In this document: piece by piece, positions 20,623-29,499 of the stretch
How positions within the stretch are numbered: the stretch's first letter is position 1
How the letters are laid out: every line of letters starts with the position of its first letter
Source: Dermatophagoides farinae
Taxonomy: Eukaryota > Arthropoda > Arachnida > Sarcoptiformes > Pyroglyphidae
NCBI RefSeq assembly: GCF_024713945.1
Contig: NW_027461514.1
Span: 310,001 to 374,000, forward strand
Direction: 5' to 3'
Length of the DNA stretch: 64,000 nt
Notes under the pieces: generated by a model
What the model was told of the DNA's origin: nothing
What the model saw: the letters and a program-made list of their open reading frames with translations, nothing else
The model's database searches: none
Program-made: the position numbers and the translations under genes

Positions 20623-23600
20623 ATGCACAGCAAATATAATAAATATAAATTATTCGAAACGGATGGATTTAGGCTAATAACCAAAAAAAACGAGATGTGA
20701 AAAGCAGGATTTTCGACTTATTTATTCTAGTGATATTCTCGATCAGGTAGAGAAACTTCTAGCTCGAGAAGCTAGCTTTGAATCATACTACGAATTTTAT
20801 ATTCAATCTCTGTAACTTTATCAGAAACAATACTGGCAGCACGAGACTTTGTAACAAACAGTAAAACTCAAAAAATATTATTGAAGCTTTTTTTCCAATT
20901 TAGTTACTAAATCGAGCAACCAAAAAGACTCAGAATGTGTTTTTTTGGCAAAGAAAAAACAAAAATGATTCTTGAAACCAAGGTACTAATTCATGTATTA
21001 GAAGCAAACATTTATGATTTCTACGACTTAACGGTCGAGGCAATTATTGACTTTTTTTTAGCTGCTAGAATAAAAGATTTTGGCGTCACTATCTGTGTTG
21101 TTCGGTTTATTAATCGATTAATATCAAACGGTAAATACACTAAAACTCAACTCAAGCAATATCTTTTTGATGTTAATCCGAACAAAGATTTTAACTCGAC
21201 TACGTCATTTATTATATACTACTTATCATTAAACTAGCAGAACTCTTAACGATCAGCACAGATGTATATGATTTGAAACTTGATATAGTTCAATCAATCA
21301 CCAGAAACGTGTTTGAAAAAATGTTTCGAACTTACAATGTTCTTCAGATAAATACCTTGATTAGTCAAGTAATAAAATACGTTAAATATTACAATGATTT
21401 ATTTGTACTAGTGTTTTTAACAGCTGGTGTAATGTATTTAAGATCTTTTCTCAGTTATGGAGCTAGTTTTAACGAACGGATTATAGCTTACACTGTAACA
21501 GTGAACTATACACGGGTAATTATTTCATTGCTAGATGAAACTAATTTAAGCAAAATAAATTAGCGTTACAAGAATATGAAAGCTTAGATAACAAGTTTGA
21601 TTCTGGAAAACTTACACTCGAAAGAATTAACTTTTTTAAAGCCATAAGCAGTGAAACTCAAGAATATATCACTCATTCAAAGCTTTTTTTATTTGTCTAA
21701 TATATTACTATTAAATAAATTATCAAATAACCGCCAAATTCAATTTGATATCTGCCACAAAGCTTACACCTGGATTATGAACAGCTCAGATCTGTCTTGT
21801 ATGATAGTTATGTGTCTGGGTTTGTGCGATCTGACGTGTACTTTTACTGACTTAGTCAATCAATTACACCGAGCACTTTTCAAGTCTTTAGATGTCGATT
21901 CTTTGCACTTCTTGTTTCCCATTGTAATGAAAATCTCACTAACCATGTCAGATGAACTTTTGCAAGTCACCGTTTTTTAAAATATTAAAAAGCTTGACTA
22001 ATCAGATGAATTTGAAAACACTCGAATACGCAGCCAAGTTTATTTACAAATTGATAGATCATTTTCTATTTTCTTACAAAAGATCTTTTACAAAAAAGTG
22101 CCTGGAAAATATCAGCGACCTTTTTTTCTCTTTACAGTATTGTTTCTTGATACTGCTCTGTACATTACTGATCGTTCATCCATTGTTAAGTGTATTTTAA
22201 AATCCGTACTTGCAATTTTTTTACATCATTCAAACATTTTAGTTCAAATCAATAAAATAAACTTATTCGGCATTCTGAAAAAATTATTGGTTTGCTGTAA
22301 CAATATGTATGAATCCAATTTAAAAAGTTCTTTCATGGCTCCGTTAATAATGCAGTTAAAAAATCTGCAAACCGAACTAGAGGTATCACAGTTGGCTTTT
22401 ATTATAATTATTTTTTTGTTTTATCAAAACAGATAGTTATTAGTATAGTTAGTTTTAGAAGGAGAAGTTCTACGTCCTGAAAGCTTCATATTAGAAGCTT
22501 TGTTCTACGATGATAACAAGCATTTAGTCCAAAAAACTAAACTCCTAAAAAAATTTTTAATACTAAATTTTCACGCAAAAAACTGTTTCCATCGTTCAGT
22601 TACCAGTTCTACTCTATACTGACATTAAACCAAAGAACATCACAAAAAAGGCTTATTAAATTTAATATACATTTGAAAATATGCCAGATTTGTTTTGAAG
22701 TTTTCAAAGATGTTAGTCAAGGGAACTTAACACCAAATTCACATTCTCTTGCAAAACTGCAAATCGTTAATTGTTTTTATATTTTATCAGCCAAACTTTA
22801 GATTCAAACGAAAATCCGGGGATGACGACGTTATCAGAGTTGCTAATAGAAGTACTTTCGATACTTATTCAGCAGGGTGACGCGTATTCGAGCTCTTTGC
22901 AAAAATTGTGTACAAATCTGTTTAATGTATTGAAGAATACGAATAATGGCGAAATACAAACAAATAGTTCAAAGGATCAAATAACTGAATTTTTAAAGTT
23001 CTATGAACATGATTCATCTGAATCTTATACAGATGAAACGGTTTGTGCCTTTTTACTATTATTAATATCAGAAGTTGTTTTGTCAAAACGTTTGCTAGCT
23101 CAAAATTTTTGCCTGATTGACATTAGTCGAATCGTCTATACAATGTTGAAAATAAAAAAAAACACTCTGTATTAATAGAATACAATTTGATCCTGATTAT
23201 TTATGCTCAATATGTAAAAGCGGAACAATTAAAAAAATTCATCGCAAATTTAACTAGCCCTAAAACGTGTAAAAATATCAAACTGCTAAACAATATCTGT
23301 TACTTTTTATTTCTATTGAAAATTTATCGGCCCGAAGAAACTTCGATTGACGAATATTTAAAAATCCAGTAACTTTTACGACAATCAGATCTTCGTTTCA
23401 GAGCTCGAGAATATCGACACAGTGTTTCGAGCCCACTTCATCACTACAAATAAAGAATTATTAATAAATGATATTCAATACTTAAACCCATTTGATGGGT
23501 TTTTATCACACAACAAATATCAACGTCTTTCAGCAATGAACACCTACGCTTGTTTTTTTTAATTCAACAGCCATCAATACAAATATTTCAAGTTGCAAAT

Positions 23601-24345
23601 TTTTATCTTTTCTCGTACGCAAGCCGTTCGACTTTTCCCTGAAAACAAATGATTCACGAAATAATTACAAAAAAAGCTTGGAAGATATTTTAGAGCGAAC
23701 GAAAACTTATCACAACAGTGTTTTATCAAAGTACAAATGACGTAAAAACAGTGTTTATACACAACTTATTATCCTCCATTGTGTATTACACAGTTAACTA
23801 TCCTAGTGAAAAATTGAATAAAAATGCAACAGCATATCTACACAGTTTTGAGTGGACTGGCTTTTTTCATTGACGAAAAAAAAACTTACAGTAGAAATAA
23901 ACATAAAATACTTCAAATCATAGTTAATTCGCAATTCAACTTATTCCTCATTACTCACTTAATGGCCTGTCTATGCATTCTGACTTTTAGTAAAACTGAA
24001 GTTTGCAAATTTGTACAAGAGTTAAAAAACTTTATTGAATTTATCAACAAGAATTGTAAAAGTTTCTTAGAAGCTAAATCCACTGATAAGCAAATCGAAT
24101 TAATACTGTTTTGTTTAATTAAAATCTACTTACAGACACTTGTTATCATGGTTGATGCTCACATAATTTTCCTTAGTTCCTACACATACCAATCTCTTAA
24201 TTATTGTTTTAACGAACTGAGAAAGTTTATGCTCAACATAGAAAAATTGTTAAAAAAAAGTATACAGCCGATTTTTTCACAGTTCCGACTACTTTACAAA
24301 CGACATAACGTTGTCAAAAGCATCGTTTATAAATTTGATCACTAA
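20623..24345 (+). CDS. Large all-helical protein (HEAT/ARM-like), broken by many homopolymer indels
   Basis: About 3.7 kb of plus-strand coding-like sequence from ATG 20623 (MHSKYNKYKLFETDGF) to TAA 24343-24345. Consecutive helical segments join when single bases are added or removed in A or T runs: near 21230 one more A joins IIYYLSL to KLAELLTIS, and near 21678 one T fewer joins THSKL to FYLSNILL. Composition is Leu/Ile/Phe-rich amphipathic helices, like HEAT-repeat scaffolds (condensin, nucleoporin or transport-factor type), giving about 1200 residues. A condensin-type subunit is possible but not supported by a specific motif. At least eight frame changes are needed. Confidence 0.42.
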
Positions 24346-24383
24346 GCTTACCAGTATTCGGCCCGAAGATGTACCAACTAAAA

Positions 24384-25469
24384 TTAGTTAATTATCATAA
24401 GTGCAAAAAACACATAAAAAAGCCAAAGCGGATAGAGTATCAGGAAGCATTTTTCACTTGGTAGAAACAATTTTTTGAAAATAAAAAAATTTGCAAGTGC
24501 ACTCCAAGTCGTGAAAAAAGCAGCCAATACCACAACGGTTTTTTTTGTTTAAATTACCTCTTATGAGAGACAAACTGAATAATAACATTGGAAAGTAGGA
24601 ATAACCGTGAATGCAAAAACATTGATACAGCGAAGCCGTTTCCCTGCCAACTAAGAGAGTGCAAAGTGACCACGTTAGCAAAATACCGTAAATAGACGTT
24701 GCGTATATGCTTCCAAAATGTAATTTACCGCTGAATAGTAATGCCACGCAAATCAACAAAAAGATAAGAACAGGAGCTGAAACATCCAAATTGGAGATTT
24801 TGTCTACGCTGATGCGTCTGAAAAAAATTATGTTGAACAAATTTCTCAACATTTCTCGTGGAAAAATTTGCAGCTCTTCAAGCAATGGAACGGAATCGTC
24901 GTCATCAGTTATCGAATTTGTTTGTTGTGCATTGCTTAATTTCTGTGCAGTGGACGGATCTGGGTTATTCAGCTCAAAAAAACTGCCCATAGTGGAATGT
25001 AGGAATCCATTTTTTGGAGTGTTATTTCCGCTATTTAAACTTAGCCTGGTAAAATGGATCGTCACTCGCAGCATTATACTGTTGCGACGGTGGCTGCAAA
25101 TTCTTTTGAGCAGGTACAGTATTATTTTGGTAAGTTTGGTTATAACCATTCACTGGCGCGTTATTAGTGTTTGGAAATGGCGATGTGTGATTAACAACCC
25201 TGGGTTGATAATGTATAGACTCATTTCGCTCAACGTTATTGGAATTTGAATTATAATAAAAATTATCAAAATACTGAGTATTAGCGTTTGAGCCGGCTGT
25301 GTTCTCTTAAAAAAAATTTTTAAAACTATTAGGCAAACTTACCGTGCTTTTCATTCATATGTGCTGCATCAGTAGGATATACAAGTCCGTTTTTGGCTCT
25401 GCTTCGATCATTGGCTGAAAAGTTTGTTTTATTTCTGTTTGTTAAATCGTTGTAATTCCCTTTGCTCAT
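24384..25469 (-). CDS. YIP1: Yip1/YIPF5-family Golgi membrane protein
   Basis: Five-helix membrane protein that binds Ypt1/Rab GTPases and acts in ER-Golgi vesicle traffic. Exon 1 is 25343-25469 (MSKGNYNDLTNRN...) and exon 2 is 24384-25305, across a 37-nt intron. The N-terminus is Asn/Gln/Pro-rich, then comes the family motif PLLEELQIF, then helices (VLIFLLICVALLFSGKLHFG, IYGILLTWSLCTLLVG, YSYFPMLLFSLSLI), ending YPLWLFYVFFALMIIN as in Yip1. Two homopolymer breaks occur: T3 at 25034-25036 and T8 at 24539-24546, each one base too long on this reading. Corrected, the protein has 348 residues. It shares a convergent end with the long helical gene, 38 bases away. Confidence 0.85.
25306..25342 (-). 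other. 37-nt intron in YIP1
   Basis: GTAAGT donor, CTAAT branch-like site and TTTAAG acceptor on the minus strand. It contains a T-run whose length may be misread. Confidence 0.8.
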
Positions 25470-25625
25470 TCAGAAAATGGATTTCAGTGTTGTAAAGCTT
25501 GACCGATCTAGATAAAAGAACTGATTACATTATTTAATTGCGATAAAGTTGATTATTTTACTTATTAAAATAAATAAAATAAATTATTTTCGCAAAAAAA
25601 AAAATGTTTCTTAGCAGAAGAGGTG

Positions 25626-27012
25626 ATGTCACAAACTGAGTCGCAAGACAAAAATGAAACAGTAAAAAAGGAAGAAATCGACTTCGAAACTGTCGAAATT
25701 GGCGCTCATGAAACGCTTATTCAATCTTTAATCGAAGCAAACGACGATAGTGATGATGAGGGTAAGACATACGAAACCTTCGAAGACTTAGGTCTTCACC
25801 CAGATTTGTTAAAAATAATTAAAAAAAGAAATTGGGAAAAACCTACAAAGATCCAGATTAAAACAATTCCACATGCTTTGAAAGGTCGAGATATTATTGG
25901 GCTGGCTGTGACAGGTTCAGGAAAAACTGGCGCTTTTTTGCTTCCAATATTAAATTCCATTATCACCAACGGGTTATTTTCCTTTTTTTGCTACCATAAT
26001 AAGCCCTACAAGAGAACTTTGCGTGCAAATCGCAGATGAATGTAAGAAACTAGGTTGTCTGTTTCACGTTAAAGTATGCACAATTGTAGGAGGATTGAGT
26101 CAAACAGAGCAAGCTAAAGAAAATTGCTCGAAAACCAAATTTCCTGATAGCTACTCCCGGGCGCCTTGTTGATCATTTACAAAATTTAAATGGGTTCAAC
26201 TTGTCAACAGTTAAATACTTGGTCTTGGACGAAGCTGACCGGCTTTTGTCTATGGATTTGAACAAGCTCTATACGAAATTTGCCAAGCTTGTAATAGCGA
26301 TCGCCAAACAATGTTGTTTAGTGCAACAATGACAAGCAAAGTAAGCAAACTGCAGAAAGCTTCCTTAGTAAACCCAATTAGGATCAAAGTCGACGAGAAA
26401 AATCAGACTGCTCACAATTTGCGTCAGTTCATTGTGCTCGTCCCACTAGATAAAAAATTCGAGTATCTAGTAGCTCTTATGCAACCTCGTAAAGCTTACA
26501 GAACCATAATTTTCTGCAACACTTGTAAATACGCGACTCTCGTGTCGATTTTTCTAAACACCTGCGGGTTTTCGTCCGTAGTGTTGACAGGAAACATGGA
26601 TCAAAAAAATAGATTAGCTAGTTTGAACCGCTTTAAATCTTCTAAATACAACATTCTTGTCAGTACAGAAGTCAGTGCAAGAGGGTTGGATCTTCCTGAT
26701 GTCAACCAAGTCATTAATTTCGACGTCCCTACTAATTATAAAGATTACATTCATCGTGTAGGGAGGACAGCAAGAGCTGGAAAGCACGGAGTTGCATTTA
26801 CTTTTGTAACAAAAAACGATGTCGTTCAATATAAATCTATAGAAATAGCCATCTTTGGAGACAACAAAGAGGCTTTTCCTCCTGTCTACGAAAAAATAAA
26901 GGATGAATACGAACTCGTGTCAAATTCAATGAATTTGGCTAGACTCAAGAGTCAGGCGGAAAAAGAATTTCACGAACTTTTGGAAAAAAAAAAAAATAAA
27001 AAGTCACGCTAA
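25626..27012 (+). CDS. RRP3: DEAD-box RNA helicase Rrp3/DDX47, with three homopolymer frame breaks
   Basis: ATP-dependent RNA helicase needed for 18S rRNA maturation. An acidic N-terminus leads to a Q-motif region ([11 protein letters not shown]...KPTKIQ), then motif I (TGSGKT), Ia (SPTREL), Ib (TPGRL), II (DEAD), III (SAT), V ([12 protein letters not shown]) and VI ([10 protein letters not shown]), with a Lys-rich end. [12 protein letters not shown] and [18 protein letters not shown] fit the DDX47/Rrp3 subfamily best. The frame breaks at the T7 run 25983-25989 (one T too many), near 26115-26118 (one A too many) and near 26255-26259 (one T too few). Corrected length is 461 residues, as expected. 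ATG 25626 is preferred to the GTG three bases before it. Confidence 0.93.
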
Positions 27013-27144
27013 ACTGCTACTTATTCTTTATCCAAATTTATATTATTTTTTACTGTTTCTTATTTTTTTTTGTGTATTATCCAACTCGACTTGCATTACA
27101 TTAAGAAACAAGTTGATCAAAGTGAGTTAGACTAAAAGACACGC

Positions 27145-28163
27145 ATGATCGGACCACATATTGCATTGTTAGTCGCAGTTTCAGGTTTTAATTTTAAAAA
27201 GTGTACGTTTACACACATTAATACTTATTTTAGCAATTTTAAACCCTATTGGGCATAGTGTTAGTAATACTTATTCCAAGGCCAAAAATACGTTTAAAAG
27301 TAACGATGTAGTCGACGGAACTGTAGAATCAAAAACAGAACATAATATCGAAGACAAGTCTTTAAAAAATCCTGATGAATACGTTAAAAAAATACATGAA
27401 GAAACCGAACGGTTTAAAAAAAATGCAGGAAAATATCGATGCGAAAAAACACATTAACGACGCTAAAACTAAGAAGCAAAACGATCAAGAAAACATAAAA
27501 TCTAAGCTTGCATATATAGCCAAAATAGATGAAGAGCTCAAATTAAAATTATCAACGGTAGAACAACAACTTAAAACGTTATCCACAATAGAAAATCGAA
27601 TAAGCAAAGAAAAATCTTTAGAAGCCAATCCAGACCAGCTGGAGATAATTATTGGCTTGCCTAAGAAAGCGGGCCATAAAACGCCAACAAATAGCACTGA
27701 AAACATTCCAGAGCAAGGTTTTTCCAAGAATAAAATCCTGCCACCCAATGTAACAGTATACGTAATGGATTCTACTTCGATGAACTCTTTGTTTGAGTTG
27801 CAAAAGAGAAGCGTAAGTCATAACACATAACAATTTTAGGATATATCTCTTAACAGGAAAGAAGAAGGGCTTTATAAGTTACAAAAGGAAGCTGAAAAAA
27901 AGTTTGCTATCGAATATGCAATTTATCTATTTGAGATAATGCTTAAAAACAACGAGCTGCTCGCAAATACACTGACAATCAACCATATGAGAACCCTTAA
28001 CAATCTTAAGGACTTGAAAAATCCGGAACTGCCAATGATGCTGAACACGTTAGTAAATGTGGGCAAACGAATAATAGAAGACGAACGACAAAATAAAAAA
28101 GATAGAAGAACCAATGAAAGTTCTAACGATGAATTGTTGTTTGGTGACGAAATAGTTTACTAA
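27145..28163 (+). CDS. Secreted or luminal coiled-coil protein, three exons
   Basis: Exons 27145-27202, 27234-27812 and 27840-28163, with introns of 31 and 27 nt. Exon 1 encodes a signal-peptide-like start (MIGPHIALLVAVSGF). The rest is Lys/Glu-rich coiled coil (AYIAKIDEELKLKLSTVEQQ; LYKLQKEAEKKFAIEYAI) with a short acidic end. One break occurs at the A8 run 27418-27425, one A too many; corrected length is 319 residues. No family is recognised; an ER-luminal co-chaperone is one possibility without direct support. Its TAA (28161-28163) overlaps the TAG of the convergent SF3A1 gene. Confidence 0.55.
27203..27233 (+). other. 31-nt intron, GTACGT donor
   Basis: GTACGT donor, TTAAT branch-like site, TTTTAG acceptor. 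A 49-nt alternative starting at GTTTTA (27185) would also keep the frame but has a poorer donor. Confidence 0.65.
27813..27839 (+). other. 27-nt intron, GTAAGT donor
   Basis: GTAAGT...TAACAATTTTAG. The length is a multiple of three but the intron contains an in-frame TAA, so it must be removed to join two coiled-coil exons. Confidence 0.85.
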
Positions 28164-29245
28164 TTAACAGTTTTGTTAGAACTGCTAGTTCGATTTTTTT
28201 TAAAGTTTTTGACAATAATGATTTCTTCGTCGTCAAACACGTTAGATTTGACGTATTTTACGTTTGCAGACTCGATATGAGATTTGTTGTTTAATTCGTC
28301 GGAATTTAATTGTTCACGGTCAATTGTAGTCTGATCAGCTTTCGATTTCTTTTCCAACTCGACGGTATCCAAACTTAAATCAATTGCAGGCAAATCTTCT
28401 TTTGCATCTCTTTGAGTAAAGCGGACAGTACTAACTAACTCAAATTGAAACCAATTATAAACGGTTTCTTCTGCCTTGACGGTTTTTTTGAGCTCCTGTG
28501 CTTCTTTTTCTTGAGCGCGAATTGTATCTTTGACTTCCTGAGATTTTTTGAACTTCAGTAGCTTTTCTCGAACTGAAATTAGTTCTGAGTACTGCTGCAT
28601 CCAAGTTTGGAGCGTCTCTTGAGAAAACAGAATTTTCTTAAAAGCTGAAATATAAAACAAGAATATTTTGTTATACTCGTGTTTAGGATTTATAAAATCA
28701 AAATTGGGGCGGTTGGCGTAATTTTTTACCAAGTACGTAATGAATTTCATGCCGTATACGGCGGAATATTTTGCGCAGAGCAACAAAACTCGCAGTTTAC
28801 GATTGGCAATGGAGCCCGAATAAATGAAAAAGTTAGACGGATAAAACTGCCATTCTGCAATTTGATCGTTGGTAAACAAACCTTCATATTCTTTTTGAAT
28901 CAGCAAGTTTTCACTGTGAGATTTGATAGCCAATTTTTTGCTGTCTCGGATTTCGTGCAGTTCAATTATCTCTTTTGGAACAGAAAGATTGACTAAAGCA
29001 TCGATGTTAGCTTTACGGAGCTCGTGGCGGCGTTTGAAGTACTGATAAAAAGGATGGGTTTCTTTCAAGAAAGGAAAGTTCGAAGCGATCTCTTCGTTTT
29101 CAAGAAAACTGTTAATATATTCGTCTCCGTTCTCAACTAAAAAATCTACTGTTTTATCTATGACATCCTTGAATGTCTTACTAGGCAGAATGATACCAGC
29201 GTACTTATCATCTTCGTAAATCGCTAAATTTTCATTTTTATCCAT
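28160..29245 (-). CDS. SF3A1: Splicing factor 3A subunit 1 (Prp21), short form
   Basis: Part of the SF3a complex of U2 snRNP, which helps fix U2 on the intron branch site. The 361-residue protein has two SURP domains: residues about 17-75 (IILPSKTFKDVIDKTVDFLV...FPFLKETHPFYQYFKRR) and about 155-215 (LLCAKYSAVYGMKFITYLV...FDFINPKHEYNKIF). After them comes a Lys/Glu-rich helix and a block (VYNWFQFELVSTVRF) like the HDWHDFVVVETVDF block of the family. It is close in size to yeast Prp21 and lacks the C-terminal ubiquitin-like domain of human SF3A1. Its presence fits the spliceosomal introns found here. It ends overlapping the stop of the convergent coiled-coil gene. Confidence 0.85.
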   Translation of the reverse strand: MDKNENLAIYEDDKYAGIILPSKTFKDVIDKTVDFLVENGDEYINSFLENEEIASNFPFLKETHPFYQYFKRRHELRKANIDALVNLSVPKEIIELHEIRDSKKLAIKSHSENLLIQKEYEGLFTNDQIAEWQFYPSNFFIYSGSIANRKLRVLLLCAKYSAVYGMKFITYLVKNYANRPNFDFINPKHEYNKIFLFYISAFKKILFSQETLQTWMQQYSELISVREKLLKFKKSQEVKDTIRAQEKEAQELKKTVKAEETVYNWFQFELVSTVRFTQRDAKEDLPAIDLSLDTVELEKKSKADQTTIDREQLNSDELNNKSHIESANVKYVKSNVFDDEEIIIVKNFKKNRTSSSNKTVN

Positions 29246-29499
29246 ACGTTGTCATTACAGTCAGAATTAAAGTTGCTCGCATTTAGCTAAAATAAATTGA
29301 CTTTGTAAATTTATAATTAATTTAGAAAAAAATATCGAATATAAAGTGCAGAAATTTCAATAATAATAGCTCAATTCAGATTGCACATATTAGCATAAAT
29401 ATCATTTCTCACACCAAACCAGTAAAAAAATAAACACTAATCTATGTATACGATATTATTTCATCACGCACACCAAATGATTGTTATTTAGCATATGTA
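29246..29499. promoter_or_regulatory. Divergent spacer between SF3A1 and the MATH-BTB gene
   Basis: About 250 AT-rich bases between outward-facing starts, so it must carry both promoters. No specific element is identified. Confidence 0.35.

Noticed and set aside
24707-25249. 180-codon plus-strand open frame
   Set aside because: It lies antisense to Yip1, has no protein-like pattern and covers conserved Yip1 motifs on the other strand.
11583-27425. Programmed ribosomal frameshifting
   Set aside because: The break sites share no common codon or slippery motif, go in both directions, and cluster in one block while similar runs outside it stay in frame.
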